The position numbers and the translations under genes are program-made. A DNA stretch of 64,000 bases from Plectrocnemia conspersa. Lineage: Eukaryota; Arthropoda; Insecta; Trichoptera; Polycentropodidae. How positions within the stretch are numbered: position 1 is the first letter of the stretch; every line of letters starts with the position of its first letter. Positions 44,346 to 56,339 of the stretch are shown here, one piece after another. Location of the stretch: the NCBI GenBank assembly GCA_009617715.1, contig VTFK01000512.1, positions 1-64,000 of the forward strand, in the 5' to 3' direction. Under the pieces are notes generated by a model, which had not been told where the DNA came from, did no database searches, and was given only the letters and a program-made list of their open reading frames with translations.

Positions 44346-46017
44346 CAACTTAAAAGATAAAATGTATTATGCCTATATTTGTATACATAATAAAACAAAC
44401 CCATTTAAATATAGAATCTGTACATATCTGGAATTATTAACATCTCTAATTCGTTGAGAGAGATATTTATAATAAATTGTACAAAAATATATACCGATTA
44501 TATGCTACTTCTGTAATTGTTACATACAAAATAGTTTATACTACTACTGTAAAATGTATCGCTTGTAACAATTATTTATAAAAAAATGTTATAATAATTG
44601 CACTTTATTATAATCCTGTCGCGACGTTTATTTATTACTCGCAATTAACCATAATAATCTCCAGCCGACTATTCGCGTCCTTGTTTCGGTTTTCATATAA
44701 GGAAAAAACATTGATACCTTAAGAGTGTCGAAGAATCTCCGACAATTATTTCATGCACACACACACACACTGGCACCATTAGGTATCCATCACAGTGTCC
44801 GCAGGGCATTCAAAAGCAATTTCGCTCCACATCGCAGAGGCGATCGAGAGAATTTTATCAGTGATACGACGTTATCACGACCGTAATGTATTCCGATTTT
44901 TTTATTACATATTTTATGTCGATACTTAAGGGGACCGTAATAATATCGTAAAAATATGCACGCTTAGCCCGAACCGAAATTAATTATAGGATTACAAAGC
45001 GGCCCGGTAGTTTGTCCGTAATAATAACTACGATCTAGGCGCGGCCGACGGTTTCTTAACCTCCGGTCTTTTCAAGGTACTGTTCATCAAAAAAAAAAAA
45101 AAAAATGAGTCAGGCAAATAAAGCACACCTCTTGAACTAAATTTTTGTTTTAATACGATGATTTGTATTACCATTTTAAAATAAAACTTTCGACCGCTCT
45201 ATTTAAATTATTATTAAAATGTGAATTATGAATAAAATTAACTCACAGATTGTATTATATATTAATTTAAGAGTCGTGCATTACAATATGACGAAACAAA
45301 TAGCATGTAGTGTGCTTTATAATTAGTACTTCTGAATTTAAATCCGCATCGACTACTCGTTAGCATTAATTATTACGATCGTGGCCAGCTCTCAACGAAT
45401 TCCTCCTTCGAATGCAGATAATTTATCAATCGAAGGGAGTAGCCGGCCCTACTGAATTAAAACAAAGTACGGAACGTTAAGACCCTAATTAAATCACAGC
45501 GTATGACTCTATATATTTTTGTATCGTACAAAGAAATCGAAAAAATATACAATTATTAGTCGAGGTAATAAATCTCGAATAATAGCCGGGCAATCAAAAC
45601 TCAAAGATTGATAAATGGCTCTTTGGCGAGTGCTAAAAAAAACGCAAGTAGCATTTTTATTATCTAAACGTATAAATAGATTAGATCTGAAACGGAGAGT
45701 GCTCGCGCCGAAAGTGGTCCATTCAATTAATTAACGTACAGAGTGACCGCAAAGTCTCGGTGTAGGATTTTTACTAGCGATTAATGTGTTATATTTTATC
45801 CGTAGAAAATATATAGCTATTCATCTTTTTAACTAACTATCGGTTAAGATATATTCACAGCTGATGAACTAAATTTTATTTATTTTTATGAATTTGATAT
45901 TTTATTATAAATTAATGGATTTATGTAGTTATATATAAATTGAATAACAAAATTTATTTTTTAACGGTTATATGATTACTTCAAAATAATTTTTTATAAC
46001 TCCTTAATTGTATTGAA
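44346..46017. other. Spacer of the inverted repeat, with GC-rich island (44610-45750)
   Basis: No gene. The island holds complex blocks such as GCGGCCCGGTAGTTTGTCCG (from 44999) and a short (CA)n near 44756-44769. An A17 run lies at 45089-45105. An imperfect hairpin (CTCCTTCGA/TCGAAGGGAG) lies near 45401-45438. It resembles the other islands of the window and is single-copy here. Confidence 0.45.
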
Positions 46018-46243
46018 TTTTAATTTTAAACTCTAATTAAATATTATATTTTTTATAATATAATTACTTTAGTAGACATTGTCACTGTATATCTGCTAGT
46101 GCTTCGATAATTATTTTCACTAAAATTAGACCTTCTAAGATATTTATTTGAAGACATATCAATATATTGTCCATATGTTCTAAGTACCGAGAGCAATGTA
46201 AGTTTTTTTAACAGCTCTTATATGTAACTAAATTTAAATTAGT
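46018..46243 (+). repeat. Direct repeat 1 bordering the right arm
   Basis: It shares TCTGCTAGTGCTTCGATAAT, TTTTCACTAAAATTAGACCT and GTAACTAAATTTAAATTAGT with 47038-47257. The pair flanks the right arm of the inverted repeat in the same orientation. The left arm has no such flanks. Confidence 0.85.
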
Positions 46244-47040
46244 GTGGCAAAAAAATATTTAAAAAATCAAGAGAGCTTAGGTCTATTTTTAGGTATATTT
46301 ATATTATTGCATATCAGGCAACATTTTTTTTACACATTTTGTAAAACTCTAAGATAATTTTCTTATTCAGTCTGACCCGCCTAAATCTAGATAAAAAAAT
46401 ATAAAAGGGTTAATACTGCTCGACGCTAGCGTTCCATAAAAAATAGTAACTACATTAAAAATATTTTTAGTCGGTCAAAAACGTTCTATTATAAACATTT
46501 TTGAGGACATAATAACTGCTGTAGTTTTATTCATATTGCAATTTAACTATAGAAATTATTTTTACGTGATAATAACCGTTTTTCCAAAAATATAAATTTG
46601 TATATTACAATCTTAATATCATCTTTGTTAGGCTTTGTATTTATTAATAATGAATCACTGTCTAAAACAATTTTTGATAAATTAATGACAAATATCGTAA
46701 CAAGCTATTCGTCTATAAAATACTAAATTTTTTTTTTTTTTATTATTTATTAATTTAATCACCATTTTGGGCTTTCAAAATAGTTTTACTTATAATAATG
46801 AATTAGTTTGATCTAACTTATGCGTCGTAGATTACTAATTCAATCATTTATCTTAGATAGATTTTAATAGTATTTATAAAAATACAACTGCAATGTAATT
46901 CAGAATTTTAATAAATATTACTTTAACCAGATTTTGATTTATAAGTTAATTTACAGTTAAAAAAGAATTCATACTAATAATCAAAAATCTATTTCATTAA
47001 CCTATATTATCAAAAAGTCAATAATTGCTTTAACAGTTTA
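46228..47040 (-). repeat. Large inverted repeat, right arm
   Basis: Complement of 43537-44345. It includes ATACTGCTCGACGCTAGCGT and CACTGTCTAAAACAATTTTT blocks and lacks the 30-bp palindromic segment of the left arm. It lies between two direct repeats. Confidence 0.9.
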
Positions 47041-47257
47041 ATTTTATTTTAAACTCTAATTAAATATTATATTTTTCATAGTATAATTTAGTAGACATTA
47101 TCACTGTGTATCTGCTAGTGCTTCGATAATTATTTTCACTAAAATTAGACCTTCTAAAATATTTTTTAGAAGACATATTAATATGTTGTCCATATGTAAT
47201 AAATTTAATTTTTTTATGTATCAGTCTAGAAGTCTAAGTAACTAAATTTAAATTAGT
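47038..47257 (+). repeat. Direct repeat 2 bordering the right arm
   Basis: Partner of 46018-46243, about 1,020 bp downstream. The arrangement suggests a tandem duplication or an insertion bracketed by duplicated sequence. Confidence 0.85.
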
Positions 47258-48720
47258 CATGTTCATCATTATATATTTTTTAGTTTTTCGTATGACTATT
47301 AATATTATTATCAATTTAGTGGTAGTTTTATAATTTCAATATTAATTCACATCTCGTCAGATTTTAGAAATATAATATTAGCAATTGCAAAGTAATTTAT
47401 GGCATTATCTCAAAAAAATACAATGCTCATCAAACTAAAGTTTTATAAAAAATCACAAATTTTAAGAAATTTTCCGGAAAATCTTAACGAGAAGAGTCAG
47501 AAAAATATTAAAAATATGTTACAGTGATTGTGTATCAGTGATGTTATATTTATAATAGTATCAATATAATTAATAAGATTCACATATTTAACTGTATTTG
47601 TTCTCAAAATATGTATGCATATATCTACATATATATAACAGATTTAAAAAAATCGTTAAAATACTAAAATATTTAAAATAAATTAAATCAAACCAAAACC
47701 TAATGAAAGGTTAAAAACTAAAGTTAGTTTTAGAACTTTTATTGAGTTTGCTTAATTCGTTTTATTTTGAACAGTAAATATACGTTTCAGAAATGTCAAA
47801 TTGATGTTCCTTGACATTTTAGAGCAGCATTTAATTTCACTATCGCATATCAGCTAAAAATATATATTTTTTAATAAGGGTATACCTTATACATCTACCA
47901 GTAAAAATATGTTTGAATATGATTTCACTGAAACACCGGTAAAAATATTACTTCAGTGGTAATACACATTTACTGTAACATATATTTTTTATTTAATTTT
48001 GTATATTACAGAATAAAACTTTTTTTGCAATAATATGCTAATAGTATAGCTAAAGTACTTTCGAACATCATTTACTTTTTTTTAGGTATATTTGATTGCA
48101 TTTTCACGAATTCTCTAAGAATATATAAAAATTAATATTATACAAATTACATATAATCTTATTTTTCTGCTACAATTTTGGTTTCATATTTATTACATTA
48201 ATATAAAAAAAATATTCAATCTATTAATAAAATATTATTAAATAAAATTTATAAAATTTATTAGAAAAAAAGATTGAAAGACTCATTTATCAATATTTAC
48301 AAATAAACTCAAATATATTTTATTTTTATGATAGTTAAATATTATTAAATATATTAACAACTTATTTCAGTATAGCATACGCTTATATGCTTTTAATCTT
48401 TTTACTTTCTAATTTTATATTTAATTGTTCTTAAATTTGTAATATAAAGTGTACATAATATTTTTGTGTAAACATACACGACCTGAACTATGTATTAAAT
48501 TTATTATGACGATAATCGTCCGTAAGATTAGGACAATCTAGGAAAAGCTAATTTGTGATGTTTGGTCGAATTTATAATTATATTGAAAAACACTATCGTT
48601 GAAATGGGATTTTATTATTAATATTAGTCAATTATCTAGAAACATGCATTGTTCTTGAGATGGTTCTTTGTATATACTACTTGTAATATTATTCACTATC
48701 ACCTTTACCGAATATATGAT
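47258..48720. other. AT-rich intergenic sequence
   Basis: Nothing recognised beyond A/T runs. Confidence 0.55.
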
Positions 48721-48727
48721 ATATAGA

Positions 48728-49055
48728 TCAGAGATTTGGGCAACGTAATAAAATAAGCGTGCATACCGGTCCGGTGTTGGCGTGATTAAGCATCGGCGAG
48801 CCTCGGAAAAGTACAAGGACCCACCCTGGGGACATTGGAAGGATAACTACTGTGGCGGAGGGTCGGTCTGAGGCCCTCGGGCTGCAGACCATCGCTGGCG
48901 ATATTTCGGAAGAACTGGTTGCCTCTTCTGCCATCATCCGCATGCGTTTCGTATTAAACTCAATTTTGAGATTAGATCCGAGGCACGCCAGCCGATTTCG
49001 CCTAAAACGCAATGATATTACGTGCTCTTCTTCTTCTTCTTGTTCTTTTGACTGA
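48728..49055. other. GC-rich island with overlapping frames on both strands
   Basis: A minus-strand frame of 94 residues (48728-49012) includes ATSSSEISPAMVCSPRASDR and follows an acceptor-like TTTTAG. The plus strand is also open (48852-49055, with GDISEELVASSAIIRMRFVL). Either might be a true exon, but I recognise neither, and their overlap weakens both. A TTCTTCTTCTTC run ends the island. Confidence 0.3.
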
Positions 49056-49677
49056 GAAAAGAGGTTTAAAAGTAGATAATTTAGGATAAATTACAAAAAG
49101 GACTACTCTGAGACATGTTAAACTTGGCACGCATTGGGATGAATTCATGGATATTACATTTATGGCATTTATTAATGAAAATATGCAATAAAGAGTTGAG
49201 TTCAATTAGGTTAAACGTTTCAACTATCTTAACCAAATTCGCAACAAAGCATTACAAATTTAAACTGTTTAAAGCGAAATTTTAAATCGCTAGGAATTAA
49301 TGAGATTCTGACACTATTAAGATTTTCCTTAAAAAATATCGGTCAGAATCGTTGCTTAGTGTGTTAATATTTATTTAGTTATGATGAGAACATTTTTCGG
49401 AGTATAATTGGACTATTTCGATACTATTTAATAAGCTTGCTACAACTGGCATATTTTTTTAGAATGAATGATTAGTGTATATCGACTTTTATATTACTTG
49501 GCTCAAATATTGTTTATTTTGTATAAATTTGTATAAGGGATTAAAAAATACAGTAATGAAAAAATAAAAATAAAAATATTTTTGTAAAAAGCTTGCTACC
49601 AAATTTATACTATAAATTTTCGAATACCGAATATGTTTGACCGCTTTATAATAATTTGTAAAATATTTATTTATAAA
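49056..49677. other. AT-rich intergenic sequence
   Basis: Nothing recognised. Confidence 0.5.
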
Positions 49678-49768
49678 GTCGGAATAGTCAGTAAGGTCTA
49701 GACTTGTAACCCAGAAACCATGGGTTCGAGCCATAGCAACCGAAGTGAATTTTTATTTATAAAAATGC
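49678..49768 (+). mobile_element. tRNA-derived SINE, copy 4
   Basis: GTCGGAATAGTCAGTAAGGT, CTAGACTTGTAACCCAGAA, then a consensus B box GGGTTCGAGCC, then GCAACCGAAGTGAATTTTTA and TTTATAAAAATG. Confidence 0.85.
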
Positions 49769-50004
49769 GCAAATTATATATTTATTGATTGATAATTGTA
49801 TTTAATATGTGAAATATATAGATATCCTAATTTTTAGATAGTTTTAGATACATAGTTACTAAAACATGCAATACTTTACAATGTATTAACTTTTTTCTTA
49901 GATGTATCGCTGCATTATCCACAGCTCAATTTTGATATTTTTTTATTTTGCAAAGTATACCTTATTATTTTTTTAATATGTATACAACCAACAAGCAAAT
50001 TTAC

Positions 50005-50640
50005 TAACTGCTGAAATTACTTTTATTTAGAAGTTAATAATATGCAGCTGTGAGCTTTTTCAATGTCTGGTATTGGTTTTATTTTATTATTTTAAAGTAA
50101 TGGAAATCTAAAGTAATTTAAAATCGTACTATTTTTTAAGAATACCGAGTTGCAGTTTTTTAACAGTAGATATAATTTTATTTAAATTTTGTTCCGACTT
50201 AAAGTATGTTACATTCAATTCTCTATTAATTTTTTAACCCAAATAGTTTTGAAACTTTTAATAAAATGGAATAATGTTTGTATAAAATTCTATTTATTAA
50301 AAAACTCCATTTGTTGATACTTCATTACCATAAAAATAATAGGGAGAGAAAATTTTTTTTAACTGTCGAAATTACTTATATTTCGAAGTTAATAATGTGC
50401 AGCTGTGTACTTTTTTAATGTCTAGTATTGTTTTTATTTATTATATTGAAATATTAAAAATCTAATATAATTTTTAATTGTACTATTGTTAATATTATAA
50501 AGTAAATTACATTTAAATCTCTATTTTTTTTAAATTAAAATATTTCTGATACTTTTAATAACATGGAATAATGTCTTTATGAACTTCTATTTATTAAAAA
50601 ACCTAATTTTTTTATGCTTCATAACTCTATGAATATATTT
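50005..50640. repeat. Tandem duplication, ~345-bp unit, two copies
   Basis: 50005-50335 and 50355-50640 share AATTACTT.TATTT, GAAGTTAATAATGTGCAGCT, AATGTCT.GTATTG, TGGAATAATGT and TTCTATTTATTAAAAAAC in the same order. Confidence 0.75.
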
Positions 50641-50670
50641 AAATATTGTATCGTTTACTTTTTGATGTTG

Positions 50671-51680
50671 TTATGCCTGAACTACACTCTCTGAAAGTTG
50701 GCCAAGGTTGGCCAAGGACGGAGAATATAGTGAGTTACTTCGGTCGAGTTCGGTTCTACCCGCTCTAAAATCTCTATAGGTTACCGAGAACGGAAGGTAA
50801 AGTGGGGGTAATTCAGTCGACTTGGCCAGCTTCGAGCACTTCCGAACATTGTCGGCAAACAGACCCAAGTCGGAGCTGCTCTTTCGAGCGCTAGCGGTGA
50901 GATACTTCTCCTTTTGCTTTCTCGCGTGCTAAGTGACGAGAATGAGAGAGATTTTGATATGGTTTTTTTCAAACTGAGATAGAACGAGTATTTCGGTTCA
51001 ATTTCATTATGCGCGTGAGCGTCCTATGGTTAACACGCATGTCGAGCGCTGCATCGTGGTTACGTTATCGGGGACTTCAACAGACTCTTACTGACATTTT
51101 TGAATATTTTAGGGCACCAAAAAAGATTAATTATATTTTTGATAGTATATTCTTCTAACGGATATCGTTATTATATGTTTTTTCATATAAATTAAATAAT
51201 TAAAAAATAGTTAGTGGTACTTGATTTTATTAAAAAAAATCATTTCGAATATCCTAGATCGGTTTATATAAATTTCACACCATAACGAATTCTTATTTAG
51301 AATCGATGGCCACTAATTCTAGAATAGTCATAGATGTGATGTTTGTATTCTGAAGTATAATTTTTATGCCTTATGGCATTTTACAAAAGCCCACAAAGAT
51401 TTTGCGTAAATTGAATATTTAGGACCGAAATGTTTTCACTGATATTGTATTGGTGAGTGGCCACACAAACTTTTATAATTATCAGTAGCGTAATTTTAAT
51501 AATATGACATTTTAAAAATTGCGATTATTTGGCACATTTTTTATTGCGCGCAAATATGCCAGCTGTACATGACAGCAGCCGCCGTCTGGACGGCATATGA
51601 AATTTGTGGCAGTGTGGCCGCTACTCGGAAGTTGAACTTCAAATCGGACGACTTCCAGAGTGTAGTTCAAGCATTATAGT
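50671..51680 (+). mobile_element. Non-autonomous DNA transposon, ~1 kb, copy 1
   Basis: The left end ATGCCTGAACTACACTCT is the inverted complement (with two changes) of the right end AGTGTAGTTCAAGCAT near 51659. The body is largely GC-richer at the ends and AT-rich in the middle, with no transposase. A GCCGTCTGGACGGC hairpin lies near 51583. The target duplication is not resolved. A second copy starts at 54758. Confidence 0.8.
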
Positions 51681-52130
51681 AGCTAATAATATATTGTTAT
51701 AATTATAAAAATATCTATTTTTTAAGTTTAACTAAAAATTCGAAGCAGTATGTCGTATAAAAATAATATTTTGAAGTGTTTCATTCGCGATTGTTTAGTA
51801 AAACAGACTCGAAAATCATTATTTATGCTTTATATTGCATTCCGCAATGAATATAGTATGTTATACTTTCAAGATCAACCTTGTCAGTTTTTTAATTTCG
51901 GACAATCTGTACACTTAAAAAAATATTACAGTAATTTGCTGATAATTTTAATGTTAGGTTGACACGCAAAGGAACCACAAACTATGGAGATTTATTGCAT
52001 CTTAAATTGCCTTCTATCAAAACAGTCTAAGAGTAGAATATTTTATGAAAGAAAAGATGAAGGATCTATGATTTAAATAAATAGAAGGCAACGTCTGATC
52101 TTATATAAATAAAAACGAATCTAATCAAAC
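51681..52130. other. AT-rich intergenic sequence
   Basis: A 70-residue frame (51750-51962) is AT-driven; nothing recognised. Confidence 0.5.
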
Positions 52131-52560
52131 TAGTTACACACTTTCGGTTATTCGCGAATGACTATGTAGATCACTTTTTTCAACAAGAGGTGCGTATACG
52201 TGATCTGTCACGTACGTGTGTAAAATGTTATATAATTCCAACTAGTTTTTGCCGTTTCTAGTTCAACTTTCCTGCCGATGAAGTTTTTTTCCGTTTGATC
52301 AATCACAAGTCCATCTCGAAAATGTCGCGACGCGAATCGAACAGCGCGCAAGGTGCTAATGTCGAGCGATAAATTAGATTCGAGTGTGTCTTAGTTGAGG
52401 TTGCGTAATTTGCTGGTGTAATAAAGTGCTACAAATTTGGGTTCGGTGGTTTTTTAATTGGCGCGTTTTGGTACAAGTTTGTTGCGCCGTGGGCGAGTCG
52501 TGTCCGTCACGTCCGAACTGCGAAAAGCTCATCGCCAAATACGGACTTTATCAATGTTGT
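52131..52560. other. GC-richer island
   Basis: Complex CpG-containing sequence without a long frame on either strand; regulatory or non-coding RNA sequence is possible. Confidence 0.35.
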
Positions 52561-53090
52561 TCATCGCTGATAGCCATTTTTTTTTGTAAGGATGCCTAAC
52601 GCACTGCTAATAAAAAAAACTTCTTTTGCAAGAAAGAAGAAGATTTTGTCTGTCAATTCCAAAAACACATACAATTAAATTCGTCCTAACGACGTTTTTC
52701 CATCTAACCTGATATTAATGGTTAAGCTAACCACAGATATATATTATTTTTATTAAAATTTGCTACAGTTATTGAATTTGAATGTCACTCGTTTTAGTTT
52801 TGAATTATAGAATAAGGAAGTACGAAAAAATATTCATATAAATATATACTATAAAATATTTTCTAATGCAAAATAACATAACAGATTATTTTCGTGATTT
52901 GTACTGATCTTTGACATGTATATTTAGGTTAGTGATAGATATCTTTTTTTTTCTTTGAATATTTTTGCATTGTGTCACTAGTTTTCTATTATCAGTTTTC
53001 AGTGTTTATTATATAAGCATAAATAGTCTCCTATTCTTTTATCCTTTTAGCAATTAAATATAATTAAAATCGCATTCCTAAGCCAAGTTT
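52561..53090. other. AT-rich intergenic sequence
   Basis: Nothing recognised. Confidence 0.5.
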
Positions 53091-53860
53091 TTTTAACGAT
53101 GATGTCATTCCTTAAGCGACCCTTTCACGAAGTTAGCGCATATGGAATAAACTTCGTAGCTATAAAAAAATAGTCTGCCAAGATGACGTTAAGTATCGAG
53201 CGCCTATATAATTATGAACGCGCAGGGTTAATTTTAAATTGGTGACTATCGACATATTGTTAAGTTCTTTGTCGAAAAACCCCTTTGAAAATTACACATC
53301 TAATTTTCCCCGCAGTTATAATAATAATAGTAAAAAAAGGTCGGGGGTGGACAGAGTTTTCGATATAATTACCAGGCCATTAAAAGGTCTGTCTTTCGAG
53401 ACGCTCGTCAGCTGAGCCATATTCTCACAGCGTATTTGTTATTAGAGCGTAATTATTATGATAGTAAGTAATAAGGTAAATTATTCAGGGCAAACATAGT
53501 CGGTGCGCGCTATCGCTATTCGGCAAATATTGTTGAACGCGAGCTCCGCGTATTATTCCAGCTGAGGTTGGTTTTTATTTTTATGGGTAGGTATCCGTTT
53601 TTAAGAGAGACCCGAAATTAAAATATCGATAAATTCGATACGCGAGGGACCGTTGGTTTTTTGTGGGCTAATTTGCGAGGGATAGAGAAAGTCCTCGGGC
53701 GTTTGTTTACGAACGCGGATCCTCTCGGCCGAGAGTCCCAAAAAACGCCAGACCCCGAGAGATCATTGTAATTATATCATTTGAACGTTCTTAAGCTATT
53801 CATTTTATAGCGTTCAGCGCTCAAGGGTTAAAAACTCGAACCGAGTACGCCCGACATCGA
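53091..53860. other. GC-rich island, one of the longest
   Basis: About 770 bp of complex sequence, densest at 53380-53760, with no frame long enough to list. It includes CTCGTCAGCTGAGC (CAGCTG E-box), repeated CGATAAA/TATCG blocks and a run near 53720 rich in CGAGAG. Good candidate for a conserved non-coding module. Confidence 0.4.
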
Positions 53861-54757
53861 CCGAAATCTGTCATGTGATCATAAAAATAATTTATAAATA
53901 TAAGCTATATTATAATTTATTTAACACGATAACTTATTTTAAGTGGAATAAAACTGCATCCCTATATTTTATATATAAAGTCTCGCTTTTTAGATATCAA
54001 ATCAAGAGTCAATAAATATTTATTTAAAGTCAAACAAAAATTAAAAAGTAGGAACCATTTTCATGATAAATATTTTAAGCAATAAACTGGTTAAAATTGC
54101 GCAATAACAAGTTGTTTTAGGCTAACGTTTTTAAGTTATCTTCAGCTTTTTAATTGCTAAACAGATTAAAAAATATTTAGAGTTAAAATAAATTGAGAGT
54201 TCTGCTTTATCAAAAGTAATAAACACTAGTTATTTAAAATTGAAATTATTTATGTTTTATCTTTACCTTAGCTTTACTTATTTTTTTAATAAAACTTAGT
54301 TTTGACTTATGATTTACAAATAACCCAACTTAAATAATTCAAATAAATTAAACTTAACCTAATAATTGTATATAAATAACTTATTTAACTTGTAAATGTA
54401 CCTAAATATTTTTTTAAACTTTCAAGTTATTTATATGTACATATTTAATTTTTTTTATTAAAAAAATATTAAGTGCATGTAATACTATATATATAATATT
54501 TCTAATAAAAAGTACATTTTAATTCAGATTTTTTTAACGAGGTAGTAATGATAAAAATCTCTTCAGGTTTTTTTGTACATTTTTGTATTTCGAGATTATT
54601 GTATATCTTAAATGTCTCTTTTATTTTGCTTTTGATTGTGATGTTTTTAAGTTGTGAATACGCAAATTAAATACATTATAGTTTAGTCACAAATCACTCT
54701 GATTAGCCATAGGGAGTAGGGGCGTTGATCGTCTCCCATTTCCCCAATAGTGTTTAA
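53861..54757. other. AT-rich intergenic sequence
   Basis: Nothing recognised. Confidence 0.55.
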
Positions 54758-55840
54758 ACCGTAATGTCTGCACTACACTCTCTGGAAGTTGGCCTAAGTT
54801 GGCCAATTACGGAGAATATAGTGAGTTACTTCGGGGTTACTTCGGTTGAGTTCGGTTTTGCCCGCTCTCGGAAGTTGTCCAAGGTTATGGGAGGTAAAGT
54901 GGGGGTAATTCAGTCAACTTGGCCAGCTTCCAGCGCTTCTGAACATTGTTGGCAAACGGACCGAAGTTAAAGAAACCGAAGTTGGAGCTGCCCTTTCGAG
55001 CGCGAGCGGTGAGATACTTCCCCTTTCGCACTCTCGCATGTTAAGTGACAAGTGTGAGAGAGATAATGCTGTGGTGTTTCGCAAACTGAGATAGAACGAG
55101 TAACTTGGTTCAATTTCAGTATGCGCGTAGGCGTCCTATGGTTAACACGCATGTCAAGCGCTGCATCGTGGTCACGTGGTCAAGTTATAATGCAACATGT
55201 TTATCGGGGACTCTTATTGACATCTTTGAATATTTTAGGGCACCAAGAGATTAATTATATTGTTGATAGTATATTCTTCTAACAGTTGTCGTTATTATAA
55301 TTTTTTTTATTTAAAATTAAATAATTAAAAAATAATTAGTGGTACTTGATTTTGTTAAAAAAAATCGTTTCGAATATCCTTTTGTATTTTCCTAGATCGG
55401 TTTATATAAATGTCACACCATAACGAATTCTTATTTAGAATCGATGGCGACAAATTCTGGGATAGTCACAGATGTGCTGTTCGTATTCTGAAGTATCATT
55501 TTTATGCCTTATGGCATTTTGCAAAAGCCGACAAAGATTTTGCGTAAATTGAATATTTACGACCGAAAAGTTTTCACTGATATTGTATTGGTGAGTGCCC
55601 ACACAAACTTGTATAATTATCAGTAGCGTTATTTTAATAATATGACAATTTAAAAATTGCGATTATTTGGCACATTTTTCGATCGCGCAAAATATGCCAG
55701 CTGTACGTGACAGATGCCGCCGTCCGAACGTCCGGACGGCATATGAAATTTGCGGCAGTGGTCGCTTACTCAAAGTGGTAGGTTTCGGCTGACTTCAGTT
55801 GTAGCTTCGGTTCAGACAACTTCCAGAGCATGGTTTTTAA
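54758..55840 (+). mobile_element. Non-autonomous DNA transposon, ~1 kb, copy 2
   Basis: It aligns with 50671-51680 throughout: CTACACTCTCTGGAAGTTGG, GAGAATATAGTGAGTTACTT, GGTTAACACGCATGTCAAGC, TTCGTATTCTGAAGTATCAT. Extra short duplications occur (GTTACTTCGG repeated at about 54823-54843). The right end is degraded (ACTTCCAGAGCATGG). A perfect hairpin GCCGTCCG/CGGACGGC lies at 55719-55740. Confidence 0.8.
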
Positions 55841-56110
55841 ATTTAAGCTTGAATCACAGAGTACTCTTCATAGAGCAAAACGGCTTTTTAGCATCCTGGC
55901 TAAGATAAACATTAAGCAAAAGACAAATGATCTGATTTATCTGGTGAGATTAACGCTTAAATGTTTATGATAGTCGATTATTACCTAACCTAAACGAAAA
56001 AAGTTATAGTTTAACCTTTTTCTAAACAGACAGTGGATTACCGGATTTAAGCAACCATGGACAAAATATATCTTTTAAAATAACTAGAACATTCTAATAT
56101 GATATTTTAG
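55841..56110. other. AT-rich intergenic sequence
   Basis: Nothing recognised. Confidence 0.5.
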
Positions 56111-56208
56111 ATAGGAATAGCGTAGTCTGTAAGGTCTAGACTAGTAATTCAAAAGTTACGGGCTCGTGCCACGCTAGAAAACTATTTTTTTTATTTATAA
56201 AAAGGAGC
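56111..56208 (+). mobile_element. tRNA-derived SINE, copy 5
   Basis: It has the best A box of the family (TAGCGTAGTCTG against TRGCNNAGYNGG). GGTCTAGACTAGTAATTC and a mutated B box (GGGCTCGTGCC) follow, then ACGCTAGAAAACT and TTTATTTATAAAAA. Confidence 0.85.
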
Positions 56209-56339
56209 TATAATTACAAAGAAGTTTAAGCTGCAAATTTCAATCTACGATATTCTTGGATATTAAAGTATATTGAAAAATAATATACTATTACAATAAA
56301 AAATCAGATTTTGTCCAATTTTATATTGATAACTTATCC

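Noticed and set aside
44750..44775. (CA)n as a notable microsatellite
   Set aside because: Only about seven units; too short to stand out.
45401..45438. microRNA hairpin in the GC-rich spacer
   Set aside because: The stem is only 9-10 bp with a bulge and a large loop. No match to a microRNA I know.
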